A stretch of DNA of 35,221 nucleotides from an uncultured Methanomicrobiales archaeon (GCA_937892275.1 CALAVG010000230.1:1-35221), one strand, 5' to 3'; counted from the first letter of the stretch, positions 7,248 through 15,571 are shown. A program made the numbers and translations. The notes: a model not told the origin generated them from the sequence alone.

Positions 7248-8375
7248 ATGAAGCCGCATATCACCATCGTTATCAAACCCACGCTTTTCTGCAACATTGA
7301 TTGCAAGCACTGTTATCACACGTCCGAGGAGAGAGTCAAGGGTGAGATCTCCATCGAAAGGGTGGAGAAGCTCATCAGGATGGCATCCGAGGAGTATCAG
7401 ACCGCCTGGTTCATCTGGCACGGAGGGGAACCTCTTACATTGCCTATGTCGTTCTACAAGCAGGTCATAACCCTAGAGGAGAAGTATTTCGGCAAGAACT
7501 CCATGAGGTACGGGAACACCATCAACACCAACGGTATCCTCTTGAACAGGAGGTTCATGGCGTATTGCAGGGAGAAGAAGATCAACATCGGAGTTTCCTA
7601 TGAGGGCCCCTGTAACAACATCCTCAGGGCAGAGGATGTGGAGAAGACCCTCAAGACCATGTCCGATAAGGACAACAAGTATTCCGTCGGTGCGACCATA
7701 TCCAAGGAATCCGCATCGAGGCAGAAGGAGATCTACGAGTACTTCAGGGAGAAGGACATCAGCGTGTCCCTGTCCCCGGTGATCGGTGCCGGATGCGGTA
7801 AACCGTATGTCCCTGATACGGACGAATTCGTAAAGGGAAGCATCGAGGCATATGATAAATGGTTCTACGATAAGACCGTCAGGGTCCCCTTGATGCCCTT
7901 CTATCAGTATATCATGCACTATCTGGGGGAGCCGTTCCCGTCGGACTGTGCCCACACATCATGCCTGACCAAATGGCTGTGCATGTATCCGGACGGTTCA
8001 TTGTATCCGTGTGCCAAGGCCTGTCCCGAGAGCTTCTGCATGGGGAACATCGATGACATCGATACAATAGCCGAAGCGTTCCAGACTGAAGGGTTCGGTA
8101 ACATCCTTGCAGGATCCATCGAGAGGCGCGATAAGTGCGCCTCATGCGAGATTTTCAAGTATTGCAACGGAGGGTGTAGTGTTGACGCCTGTTACGAGAA
8201 CGGATTGGAGAACAACGGCGGGGCATCATGCGAGGCATACAAGGCGATATTCTCACACGTGGCCCAATCCATTCAAAGGATACTGGACGAGGAACCGGAC
8301 CTTGACGAGTTCAATCCCTTCGTCAAGGAAGCGGTTATCAGCAAACTGATCAATCCCAAGACCGTCAGCCACTGA
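7248..8375 (+). CDS. Radical SAM/SPASM peptide- or protein-modifying enzyme
   Basis: 375 residues. The radical SAM motif is C15-NID-C19-KH-C22, binding the SAM [4Fe-4S] cluster, with GGEP at 59-62. The C-terminus is a full SPASM domain: C239-x10-G250-x4-C255, then C297-x2-C300-x5-C306-x3-C310, then C328, which would hold two auxiliary clusters. Family knowledge: SPASM enzymes include anaerobic sulfatase-maturating enzymes and sactipeptide, ranthipeptide and other RiPP maturases. No sulfatase is encoded nearby, whereas a Cys-rich small protein lies directly upstream behind a hairpin. I infer a post-translational peptide modification role but cannot name the product. No separate RRE-type leader-binding domain is obvious. 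Confidence 0.85.
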   Translation: MKPHITIVIKPTLFCNIDCKHCYHTSEERVKGEISIERVEKLIRMASEEYQTAWFIWHGGEPLTLPMSFYKQVITLEEKYFGKNSMRYGNTINTNGILLNRRFMAYCREKKINIGVSYEGPCNNILRAEDVEKTLKTMSDKDNKYSVGATISKESASRQKEIYEYFREKDISVSLSPVIGAGCGKPYVPDTDEFVKGSIEAYDKWFYDKTVRVPLMPFYQYIMHYLGEPFPSDCAHTSCLTKWLCMYPDGSLYPCAKACPESFCMGNIDDIDTIAEAFQTEGFGNILAGSIERRDKCASCEIFKYCNGGCSVDACYENGLENNGGASCEAYKAIFSHVAQSIQRILDEEPDLDEFNPFVKEAVISKLINPKTVSH

Positions 8376-8377
8376 GA

Positions 8378-9283
8378 TCAGTCGAAGATCCCGGTGCTCA
8401 TGTACTTCTCTCCGCCGTCAGGCAATATCGCGAGGATGACCTTGTCTGGTTCCTCCTCGGCCTTCTTCAGAGCCGCAAAAACAGCTGCTCCGGAAGAGAT
8501 ACCGCAGAATATGCCTTCCTTGCGGGCCATATCGACGGTTGTCCTGATGGCATCGTCGCCCTTGACGGTGATGACATCGGCCAGAAGCCCCCTGTCGAAT
8601 ATCTTGGGGATGAAATTGGCACCGATACCCTGGATCTTGTGAGCTCCTGCCTTACCCTCTGTGACAAGAGGGCTCTCTGCAGGTTCGACTCCGATGACAT
8701 TCGCTTTCGATCCAGCATCCTTGAAGGCCATAGCGAGACCTGTAACTGTACCTGCTGTTCCGAAGCCTGCGAAGACATAATCCACATCGGGCAGGTCGCG
8801 GAGGATCTCCTTTCCCGTACCAACACGGTGGGCGACAGCGTTCATGGGGTTGTCGAACTGTCCTGCTACCCATCCTCCCGTCTCCTTGGCTATCTCCTCC
8901 GCCTTCTCCACAGCGGCACCCATTCCTCCTTCTCCGGGTGTGAGGACAATCTCAGCTCCGTACGCGCTGATGGCCTGTCTGCGCTCGAGGGACATCGTGT
9001 CCGGCATGACGACTATCATCCTGTATCCGCGAACGGCAGCAATCATCGCCAAAGCTATACCGGTGTTCCCGGACGTGGGCTCTATAATCGTCTCACCGGG
9101 TCCTATGACGCCTTTGGCCTCGGCATCCTCGATCATCGACAGTGCGGCACGATCCTTTATGGATCCGCCGGGGTTGCCCCTCTCGATCTTCACATAGACT
9201 TTAGAACCCTTCGCAGGGATCTTGTTCAGACGGACTATGGGGGTCTCACCAATCGTTTCGACGATGTCGTTGTATACTGCCAT
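8378..9283 (-). CDS. cysK: Cysteine synthase (O-acetylserine sulfhydrylase), PLP-dependent
   Basis: 301 residues from the ATG at 9283 (MAVYNDIVETIGETPIVRLN). An in-frame ATG at 9301 is too close to the TATA element at 9306-9315, whereas 9283 is 28 bp away. GGSIKDRAA carries the PLP lysine, Lys43. EPTSGNTGIALA binds the substrate carboxylate, and GFGTAGTVTG is the PLP phosphate loop. GISSGAAVFAA near the end is also conserved. The enzyme makes cysteine from O-acetylserine (or phosphoserine in some archaea) and sulfide; the substrate cannot be told from sequence. It converges with the radical SAM gene with a 2-bp gap. Confidence 0.93.
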   Translation of the reverse strand: MAVYNDIVETIGETPIVRLNKIPAKGSKVYVKIERGNPGGSIKDRAALSMIEDAEAKGVIGPGETIIEPTSGNTGIALAMIAAVRGYRMIVVMPDTMSLERRQAISAYGAEIVLTPGEGGMGAAVEKAEEIAKETGGWVAGQFDNPMNAVAHRVGTGKEILRDLPDVDYVFAGFGTAGTVTGLAMAFKDAGSKANVIGVEPAESPLVTEGKAGAHKIQGIGANFIPKIFDRGLLADVITVKGDDAIRTTVDMARKEGIFCGISSGAAVFAALKKAEEEPDKVILAILPDGGEKYMSTGIFD

Positions 9284-9305
9284 GACCCCAAAATCAACCA
9301 TTCCC

Positions 9306-9315
9306 TATTTTAAGT
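9306..9315. promoter_or_regulatory. Shared bidirectional TATA region for cysK and the MFS gene
   Basis: TATTTTAAGT is near-symmetric and lies 28 bp from the cysK ATG (9283, minus) and 24 bp from the MFS ATG (9335, plus). Both mRNAs would be leaderless. The whole intergenic region is only 51 bp. Confidence 0.5.
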
Positions 9316-9334
9316 ACATAGCATACGGTTGTTC

Positions 9335-10723
9335 ATGGGTTACTCGGAGAAGGAGGTAAGGGCCGTTGTGCTGGCATGCTACATCTCAGGTTTCATTGTC
9401 CCTCTGTTGAGTACCATGATGAACCTCTCCCTTGTGAACATCGGAGAGGAGTTCGATGTGGGATCGCACGATCTTGCGTATGTGAACTCTGCATTCCTGC
9501 TGACATCGGTCATCTTCATGGTCCCGTTCGCCAGATTGGCGGATATCGTCGGTAAGAAGAAAATGTTCGTGATAGGACTCACGATAATCGTCATCGGGTG
9601 TTTCGTCGCCTGTCTGGCTCCCGACTTCTGGTTCGTTGTGATCGGAAGAGGGATAATCGGATGCGGAGCGGCTTCATTGGCGACCATGAGTATCTCAATG
9701 CTCACCGACGTTACCCCGAAGAACCGTAGGGGCACCGTCATGGGATACAACACCATGTTCATCTACATGGGTCTCTCGTTGGGTCCGGTCATCGGAGGTG
9801 CCCTCAACGACCTGATCGGATGGAGGCTGCTTTTCTTGATCACGATACCTCTGGCTGCAGCTTCCATAGTCCTGATAACGACAGGATTCAAAGGCGAGAT
9901 AACCACGGATCCGGACGGAGTGTTCGATACGAAGGACTCTATCACGTACGGAATAGCAATCCTTCTCACCATGGGCGGTGTGATGAACCTGCCAGCGATT
10001 TGGGCTATAATCGCAGTGATAGTCGGTATCGTCTTCATGATCCTGTTTATCAGGTCGCAGATAGGGAATTCGAATTGCCTTCTGAACATGGATTTGTTCA
10101 AGTATTGGCCGTTCACCGGTTCCTGCATAGCCGCGTTCATGAGCTATGCCGCCTCCTATTCCATTTCGTTCTTCCTTGCGCTGTATCTGCAGAGCATCGG
10201 TCAGCTGTCATCTGCCGAGGCCGGGCTGGTGATGGTCACGCAGCCCTTGATCCAGTGCATATGCTCCCCAATCTTCGGAAGGCTCACCGACAAGATGCAG
10301 AACAAGATTATACTGCCTACAGTGGGTATGATGCTCACCGCCGTCAGTCTGGGGATATATATTACGTTCACTCTGGATACCTCGCTGTACATGGCAATGG
10401 TTGCCATGGTCATCGGAGGAATCGGTTTCGCCATGTTCTCGGCCCCGAACACCACGCTCATCATGTCGGCGGTGCCTCCGAGCCATTCCAGCGAGGCATC
10501 AGGGGTACTTGCGGTCATGAGGCAGACTGGTATGATCGTTAGCATGGGTGTCGCCATGTTCTTCATAACTATCATCATGGGTTCCATGGATAACCTGAGG
10601 CCGGAAACATACGAGTCATTCCTTCAGGTGATGAGCTACTCGTTCATGGTGTGTCTCGCGATGTGCATCACCGGTATGATTACTTCTGCCTTCAGAGGTC
10701 AGAAGAACGCGCCCGAGCAGTGA
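9335..10723 (+). CDS. MFS drug-efflux-type transporter (DHA2 / EmrB-QacA-like)
   Basis: 462 residues from the ATG at 9335 (MGYSEKEVRA); the in-frame TTG at 9329 is ignored. About 14 hydrophobic segments are visible, as in the 14-helix DHA2 group. Motif A appears as ARLADIVGKKKMFVIG after helix 2. The antiporter motif C, G-L-S-L-G-P-V-I-G-G, lies in helix 5, following RRGTVMGYNT. A second motif-A-like GRLTDKMQNKIILP begins the C-terminal half. It is likely a proton-coupled exporter of hydrophobic compounds or metabolites. The substrate is unknown. It is divergent from cysK with a shared promoter, which hints that it might export a thiol or amino acid; that is speculation. Confidence 0.87.
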   Translation: MGYSEKEVRAVVLACYISGFIVPLLSTMMNLSLVNIGEEFDVGSHDLAYVNSAFLLTSVIFMVPFARLADIVGKKKMFVIGLTIIVIGCFVACLAPDFWFVVIGRGIIGCGAASLATMSISMLTDVTPKNRRGTVMGYNTMFIYMGLSLGPVIGGALNDLIGWRLLFLITIPLAAASIVLITTGFKGEITTDPDGVFDTKDSITYGIAILLTMGGVMNLPAIWAIIAVIVGIVFMILFIRSQIGNSNCLLNMDLFKYWPFTGSCIAAFMSYAASYSISFFLALYLQSIGQLSSAEAGLVMVTQPLIQCICSPIFGRLTDKMQNKIILPTVGMMLTAVSLGIYITFTLDTSLYMAMVAMVIGGIGFAMFSAPNTTLIMSAVPPSHSSEASGVLAVMRQTGMIVSMGVAMFFITIIMGSMDNLRPETYESFLQVMSYSFMVCLAMCITGMITSAFRGQKNAPEQ

Positions 10724-10767
10724 TCGCAGGCAGTCAGTTTGGTAGAATCATCCTAACTCTTGCAAAA

Positions 10768-10783
10768 AGTAGGAATTCCTAAA
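10768..10783. promoter_or_regulatory. Iron-box-like operator upstream of CDF transporter
   Basis: AGTAGGAATTCCTAAA with perfect palindromic core TAGGAATTCCTA (10770-10781). It has the same TAGG/CCTA arms as the two flavodoxin sites and abuts an AT-rich element TTTTAAATA (10787-10795), one of two possible TATA boxes. It suggests metal-responsive control of the transporter. Confidence 0.5.
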
Positions 10784-10816
10784 AAATTTTAAATACAACT
10801 ACTTGAAAACAATCGA

Positions 10817-10824
10817 TTTATACT
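10817..10824 (+). promoter_or_regulatory. TATA box of CDF transporter
   Basis: TTTATACT, centred about 24 bp upstream of the ATG at 10844, consistent with leaderless transcription. Confidence 0.5.
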
Positions 10825-10843
10825 GAAAAATCGTTCATCTGAT

Positions 10844-11887
10844 ATGGATAATGCGGCAAAGACGAATTTCAATTTTCAGAAGATAATCTCAGTTATCGGC
10901 ATACTGCTGATGGTCATCAAGTTCGTCGCGTATTATCTGACAGGTTCCGTTGCGATTCTAACCGACGCTCTGGAATCCATCGTGAACGTGGTCGCGGCCG
11001 TCATCGGACTCTACGCATTGTATCTGTCGGCACAGCCCGCGGACCAGTCGCATCCGTTCGGACACGGGAAGATCGAGAACATCTCCGCCACCATCGAAGG
11101 GTCCATGATCCTCGTAGCAGGCGGATTAATCATTTACGAATCCGTTTTATCATTTCTACATCCTGGCGAGATCAGGCAGCTCGATATCGGTCTGGTCATC
11201 ATCGCCGGTGCAGCGGCCGTCAATTTCGCTGTGGGCAGGGCCGCTATCGCCAAAGGGAAGAAGACACGTTCCCCTGCGCTTGTTGCAAGCGGAAGACATC
11301 TCTGTTCCGATACGTACTCCTCAATCGGTATCATATTGGGCCTGATCATCGTGTACATCGCCATCGCTCTTGGATATGATGCGGCATGGCTCGATTCCTC
11401 CATCGCCATAGTCTTCGGAGCGATCATCGGATACACCGGACTCAGGGTCATCAAACAGAGCATCGACGATTCCATGGACAGGAACGATGAGGAATTGATG
11501 TCACAGATGGCGGATCTCCTAAACGAGTATAGGCATGACGATTGGATCGACATCTACAAGGTCAGGCTGATTAAGTACGGTCACGGCATCTTCGTGGACC
11601 TCCATCTCATAGTCCCCAAGGACATGCATGCGGAGGAATCGTACGAGGAGGAGATCCAGATCGAAGAGGCCATCAAGTGGAGGTTCGGAGAGGCAGTGGA
11701 GGTCTCGGTGACCCCCGCTCCGTGCAACGACCAGTTCTGCAGGTTCTGCGACAGGAACTGCTTCAGCAGGTGCGAGGACTTCGAGAAGCATCTGAGATGG
11801 ACCTCTGAATCGCTCATGATGCCGCATATGCACAACCCTCCCAGGATTGTAACAATCGGCAATTCTATAAACAACAAGGGCCGATAA
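10844..11887 (+). CDS. Cation diffusion facilitator (CDF) metal efflux transporter with Cys-rich tail
   Basis: 347 residues. Six membrane segments occupy residues 12-205. The transport site residues are Asp41 in TM2 (LTDALES) and His152/Asp156 in TM5 (RHLCSDTYSS). The HPFGHGKIE motif at 70-78 is the family's cytoplasmic hallmark. The cytoplasmic metal-sensing domain runs to about 290. It then carries an unusual tail with C294-x4-C299-x2-C302-x3-C306-x3-C310, which should bind a soft metal or Fe-S cluster. Family members exchange Zn2+, Fe2+, Mn2+ or Co2+ for protons. The operator upstream matches those of the flavodoxin, so iron efflux is a reasonable guess. A short gene of unknown function follows 7 bp downstream. 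Confidence 0.9.
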   Translation: MDNAAKTNFNFQKIISVIGILLMVIKFVAYYLTGSVAILTDALESIVNVVAAVIGLYALYLSAQPADQSHPFGHGKIENISATIEGSMILVAGGLIIYESVLSFLHPGEIRQLDIGLVIIAGAAAVNFAVGRAAIAKGKKTRSPALVASGRHLCSDTYSSIGIILGLIIVYIAIALGYDAAWLDSSIAIVFGAIIGYTGLRVIKQSIDDSMDRNDEELMSQMADLLNEYRHDDWIDIYKVRLIKYGHGIFVDLHLIVPKDMHAEESYEEEIQIEEAIKWRFGEAVEVSVTPAPCNDQFCRFCDRNCFSRCEDFEKHLRWTSESLMMPHMHNPPRIVTIGNSINNKGR

Positions 11888-11894
11888 GAGGGTC

Positions 11895-12473
11895 ATGAGT
11901 CAGGAAACACCGGCGGAGATCTCCGCAGTAGGATTGGATGATTGGTATGCTTCTCTCAACGACATGAACAAGGTCAAGGTGAAGAGGTATCTGAATTGTA
12001 TCGATACTACATCCAGGCAGGATTTCCTGGTCGATCTCATGATGCGTTCAGGCAAGGACTCCAATTACGGTCTGTCCGTTATGGCAGGACAGTATGCTCT
12101 GTCGCAGGACCTCTCCGATTACGACAGGTTCAAGGTCACCGAGGCGTACATCGACGGACTCTTCGGAGCTGAGAAGTTCGATGAGCTCAAGGTACAGTGC
12201 TGCAACAATCTGGACCTTTTCCCGAAGATCAAGGACGAGTTCCTGGAGGATAACGGAGGAACACTACCGAAGACCATCTACTGCCGCAACAGGCTGATCG
12301 ATGTGATGGTCGGAGTCGATTCCGATTACGAGGGTGCAACAGAAGCACTAGACAGTTTTGTCGAGATCGGTATAATGGACCAGGATGAGCTGACCTACCG
12401 CAAGCAGAGTCTCAAGATCCACAGGATGCAGAAGACATTCGACAACGTTTTCAGTCTGCGTCCGAAGGAGTGA
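11895..12473 (+). CDS. Uncharacterised helical protein
   Basis: 192 residues, soluble, with no signal peptide or membrane helix. It starts 7 bp after the CDF stop, so it is probably cotranscribed; GAGGGTC before the ATG is a weak ribosome site. Alternating helices (LDDWYASLNDMNKVKVKRYL; DFLVDLMMRSGKDSNYGLSV; YDRFKVTEAYIDGLFGAEKF) suggest a helical-repeat or TPR-like fold, but no repeat consensus is clear. I recognise no family. The 3' end overlaps the convergent COG3323 gene by 23 bp. Confidence 0.6.
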   Translation: MSQETPAEISAVGLDDWYASLNDMNKVKVKRYLNCIDTTSRQDFLVDLMMRSGKDSNYGLSVMAGQYALSQDLSDYDRFKVTEAYIDGLFGAEKFDELKVQCCNNLDLFPKIKDEFLEDNGGTLPKTIYCRNRLIDVMVGVDSDYEGATEALDSFVEIGIMDQDELTYRKQSLKIHRMQKTFDNVFSLRPKE

Positions 12474-12807
12474 TCTTCTTCCACTCGATCATCGGTATGA
12501 TATCGATGACCGGTTCCTGGTAAGGGTGGACATCCCTGATGATCCCAAGGACCTCACTCAGGTCTTTCTCCCTTACAGTGAACTCCATTCTTATCTCGTC
12601 TGCAAGGACTATCTTGCCGACGGTCCCGTTGTAAGGTGTGGATCCCGGCAGAGGTCTCCATGTACCTTTGACGGGCCAGTAATTGAAAGTGCGGTCGTAC
12701 AGTGGGTATAATGATTCTATACTGTCGTTGATGGAATCCATCAGGTTCTGAAGGAATTCGGGAGGGATGTTTACTCCCACCTTGAAGATGTCGGACTCTA
12801 CCTGCAT
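12451..12807 (-). CDS. NIF3/CutA-like domain protein (COG3323)
   Basis: 118 residues starting MQVESDIFKVGVNIPPEFLQ. The pattern 'f.v.v.iP....e.l..al...ga......Y....f...g.G.w.p...a.P..G..gk.......riE......l..vi..v...HPYEeP' matches the PII/CutA-like domain inserted in NIF3/YqfO proteins (COG3323). Here GTWRPLPGSTPYNGTVGK is followed by VHPYQEPVIDIIPM near the C-terminus. It is a small stand-alone version of that domain; its ligand is unknown. It is the last gene of the ABCE1-PHP operon and its start lies inside the reading frame of the PHP gene. Confidence 0.75.
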   Translation of the reverse strand: MQVESDIFKVGVNIPPEFLQNLMDSINDSIESLYPLYDRTFNYWPVKGTWRPLPGSTPYNGTVGKIVLADEIRMEFTVREKDLSEVLGIIRDVHPYQEPVIDIIPMIEWKKITPSDAD

Positions 12808-13738
12808 CGTATTCCTCTATGATGCGTTCGACCTCTGCCAGACGCTGAGGTATCTGGGCGTTCATCCTCCTGGCACCTTTGGCGAGCCATGCGGTGCTGA
12901 GGACGGTGGCCAGACCCGCCATCCAAGGTGTGGCGTAAGCGTATGCGGCCAGGATTCCGGTGACCTTCTTCAGATCATTGATCTTCAGAATCTTCTCGAC
13001 GAGATGGTCGTCAGGCTCCTGAACGAGTTCTCCCCTGAGTGCCTTCCTGATGAGCTTGGCTCCTCCGAGCGCGACCTCTATGCTCCATTGTACCTGACCG
13101 AGGACGGGTGCGGGCATACCGACGGCCTTTGTTGTCCTGTTGAGGATTGATTTCCTGAAATCCTCTGCAGTCGTTCCCTCGAACTCGGTCCAGTTGTATC
13201 CCGATGTGTATAGGGAATGCGCATCGGATCCGGACATCTCGGCCCATCTGCCGGGATATTTGTCCATGACTATCTTGGCGAACTTGTTCGAATAGGAATC
13301 GGGGTGTCCGCCGTTGATGGTCTCGAAACCATCGATGTCCATTACGAGCATCTGCTCCTTGAGTCCAAAGACGTGATAGCTGAACGGGTGGGGTGCGATG
13401 ACGAGTCCTCCTTGTTCGCGGATGATGTCAATCGTCTCCCCTATGGGAAGGTCCTCGGGAATCCTCTCGTTGAGGAACAGTCCTATGACCTCTCCGTCGT
13501 GGGTGGTGATCTCCTCACCGACGATCACTTCGATATCATCGTATTTCTTTGCATATTCCTGGGCTATGAAGGCAGCTCTGGTCTCGTCGTGATCGGTGAT
13601 AGCGATGACGTCCATTCCGTTCTTCCTACCCTTGTCCACCTGCATCTGCGGAGATATGACCGACTCGGGGAACTTCATGACTCCAAGCTTGGAGTATCCC
13701 GAGTACTGTGTGTGCAGGTGTGTATCAGCTTTTCCCAT
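12554..13738 (-). CDS. PHP-domain metal-dependent hydrolase, C-terminus apparently extended by stop loss
   Basis: 394 residues as the frame stands. The PHP motifs are clear: DTHLHTQYSG (His7, His9), ITDHDE, GEEITT, APHPFSYH and SGSDAH, which together bind the metal cluster. PHP proteins hydrolyse phosphate esters (histidinol-phosphate phosphatase, 3',5'-nucleotide phosphatase). A helical region with hydrophobic YAYATPWMAGLATVLSTAWL follows at about 270-290. The natural domain seems to end near RIIEEYDAGR. The last 80 or so residues are Arg/Pro/Gln-rich and are the out-of-frame translation of the next gene, COG3323, over 254 bp. A single-base change just upstream would reach a stop at once. 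Only 12 bp separate it from ABCE1. Confidence 0.75.
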   Translation of the reverse strand: MGKADTHLHTQYSGYSKLGVMKFPESVISPQMQVDKGRKNGMDVIAITDHDETRAAFIAQEYAKKYDDIEVIVGEEITTHDGEVIGLFLNERIPEDLPIGETIDIIREQGGLVIAPHPFSYHVFGLKEQMLVMDIDGFETINGGHPDSYSNKFAKIVMDKYPGRWAEMSGSDAHSLYTSGYNWTEFEGTTAEDFRKSILNRTTKAVGMPAPVLGQVQWSIEVALGGAKLIRKALRGELVQEPDDHLVEKILKINDLKKVTGILAAYAYATPWMAGLATVLSTAWLAKGARRMNAQIPQRLAEVERIIEEYDAGRVRHLQGGSKHPSRIPSEPDGFHQRQYRIIIPTVRPHFQLLARQRYMETSAGIHTLQRDRRQDSPCRRDKNGVHCKGERPE

Positions 13739-13750
13739 ATGTTTGCCCCC

Positions 13751-15541
13751 TTACTGATTTGTCTGCTGGAGAGCGTCGGAGTAGTAGTACTCGCCCTTGG
13801 ATTTCTGCTCCCTGTCCAATCTGGATTCGGGCTTATTGATCCTGGGACGGTGAGAATCCGCATCCCTCCTGAAAGTTATGTCCACGGCTGCCAGGAATCT
13901 GTTCATTCCGTCGCGCATGTCGAAGGGTCCGTCACCGACACCGTGGTGTCCCGGGTCACCTCCGAATACCATCATGGAATCCGAGACCATGTCTAGGAAG
14001 TAGATGTCGTGGTCGACGATCATTCCGCTGCGTCCGGTCTTCTCCATCATCCTCCTGATGGTCTTCGCGGCGTTCATCCTCTGGTTTGAATCCAGATATG
14101 CGGATGGTTCGTCGAAAAGATACATGTCCGCCTCAGTAGCAAGGCACATGGTGATCGCTACGCGCTGAAGCTCTCCTCCGGACAGGTTCTTGACCTGTTT
14201 GTCCATGAGGTGCTTGATGCCCAGGGGCTCCAGTACCTCTCCGGTGAAGAAGCTGGTGTTGACCGTGTCGTAGTACTTCATGAACAGGAGGTCCTGCACC
14301 GTACCGTCGAAAGAGGCGGAGATGTACTGCGCCTTGTACGCGACCTTCACCTTGTTGTCCATTTCTCCCGAATCGGGATTGATGGCGCCGGCGAGCATCT
14401 TCACGAATGTCGTCTTACCGGTTGCGTTGGGTCCGACGATACCGACGGACTCACCTATCTTGACGGCCCCTCCGGAGATGTCCAGTCTGAACTCCCCGAA
14501 GTCCTTCTTCAGGTCCTTGAAGGATATGATGTCGGCAGTCTGCCAGTCCGCTCTGGGGGGCGACGCCTCGAACTCGATGGGCCTGTCCCTGAACCTGATG
14601 TTCTCCTCGGGCAGATATCCGTCGAGATAGACGTTGATAGCGGTCCTGACCTGTCTGGCCATCGTGAATACTCCGTAAGCTCCCTCGGTACCGTAGACGA
14701 CGTTCACGTTGTCAGCGAGGAAGTCCAGGATAGCGAGGTCGTGCTCTATGACCATGACCTGCTTCTCGGCACTGAGGTCCTTGATGAGCCTTGCCATCTT
14801 GACCCTTTGGTAGATGTCGAGATATGATGTGGGCTCGTCGAAGAAGTAGACGTCCGCATCCTTCATCATGGTTGCCGCCATGGCCAGGCGCTGTAGTTCT
14901 CCCCCGGATAGCTTGGACAGTTCCCTGTCAAGTACCTCCGTGAGGTCGAATAACTCCGCGGCCTGATCCAGCGTCATGCGCTCCTGGACCTTCGAGAGGA
15001 GATCCCTGACCACACCGTTGGACGCTTTAGGCAGAAGGTCGACGTACTGGGGTTTGATGGCGGTCTTCACCTTTCCTTCATAGACGTTCTTCAGATAGTC
15101 ATGCAGTTCGGTCCCCGCGAAGTGCTTGAGCACCTCTTCCTTGGTAGGGGGGTTCTCATAATTCCCGAGGTTGGGGATCTCCGCACCTGACAACATCTTG
15201 ATGGCAGTGGACTTTCCGATACCGTTTGGTCCGAGGATACCGGTCACCAGCCCCTTCTTGGGGACGGGCAGCCTGTACAGGCGGAAACTGTTCTCGCCGT
15301 ACTGGTGTATCATCTGCTCCTTCAGCTCATCGGCGAGACCGATGATCTTGATGGCATCGAAAGTACATTTGTTCACGCAGATTCCGCAGCCCTGGCAGAG
15401 TTCCTCGGAGATGATTGGTTTACCTTTCTCACCGAATGTGACGCATTCCACGCCTGTCCTGTTGAGAGGGCAGAACTTCTCGCACTCGTGATTACATTTC
15501 CTGTTCTGACATCTGTCAATCAGGACTGCTGCTATCCGCAT
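13751..15541 (-). CDS. abce1: ABCE1/Rli1 ribosome-recycling ATPase
   Basis: 596 residues from the ATG at 15541 (MRIAAVLIDR); the TATA box 26 bp upstream supports this over a start at 15589. Two [4Fe-4S] clusters are encoded by C11-x4-C16-x3-C20-x3-C24 and C49-x2-C52-x2-C55-x3-C59. Two ABC domains follow: Walker A GPNGIGKST at 104-112 with signature LSGGELQRLA, and a second Walker A GPNATGKTT with LSGGELQRVA. A helix-loop-helix and hinge lie between. It splits 70S ribosomes after termination together with aRF1/Pelota and is essential in archaea. Length and order are typical. It heads a minus-strand operon with the PHP and COG3323 genes. Confidence 0.97.
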   Translation of the reverse strand: MRIAAVLIDRCQNRKCNHECEKFCPLNRTGVECVTFGEKGKPIISEELCQGCGICVNKCTFDAIKIIGLADELKEQMIHQYGENSFRLYRLPVPKKGLVTGILGPNGIGKSTAIKMLSGAEIPNLGNYENPPTKEEVLKHFAGTELHDYLKNVYEGKVKTAIKPQYVDLLPKASNGVVRDLLSKVQERMTLDQAAELFDLTEVLDRELSKLSGGELQRLAMAATMMKDADVYFFDEPTSYLDIYQRVKMARLIKDLSAEKQVMVIEHDLAILDFLADNVNVVYGTEGAYGVFTMARQVRTAINVYLDGYLPEENIRFRDRPIEFEASPPRADWQTADIISFKDLKKDFGEFRLDISGGAVKIGESVGIVGPNATGKTTFVKMLAGAINPDSGEMDNKVKVAYKAQYISASFDGTVQDLLFMKYYDTVNTSFFTGEVLEPLGIKHLMDKQVKNLSGGELQRVAITMCLATEADMYLFDEPSAYLDSNQRMNAAKTIRRMMEKTGRSGMIVDHDIYFLDMVSDSMMVFGGDPGHHGVGDGPFDMRDGMNRFLAAVDITFRRDADSHRPRINKPESRLDREQKSKGEYYYSDALQQTNQ

Positions 15542-15562
15542 GTTTTCGTCGATTCTAATAAT

Positions 15563-15571
15563 AATATAAAT
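15563..15571 (-). promoter_or_regulatory. TATA box of abce1
   Basis: ATTTATATT on the minus strand, 26 bp from the ATG at 15541, giving a leaderless mRNA. Confidence 0.6.

Noticed and set aside
14210..14827. A 205-codon plus-strand open frame within abce1
   Set aside because: It is antisense to the conserved second half of ABCE1 and has no independent support.
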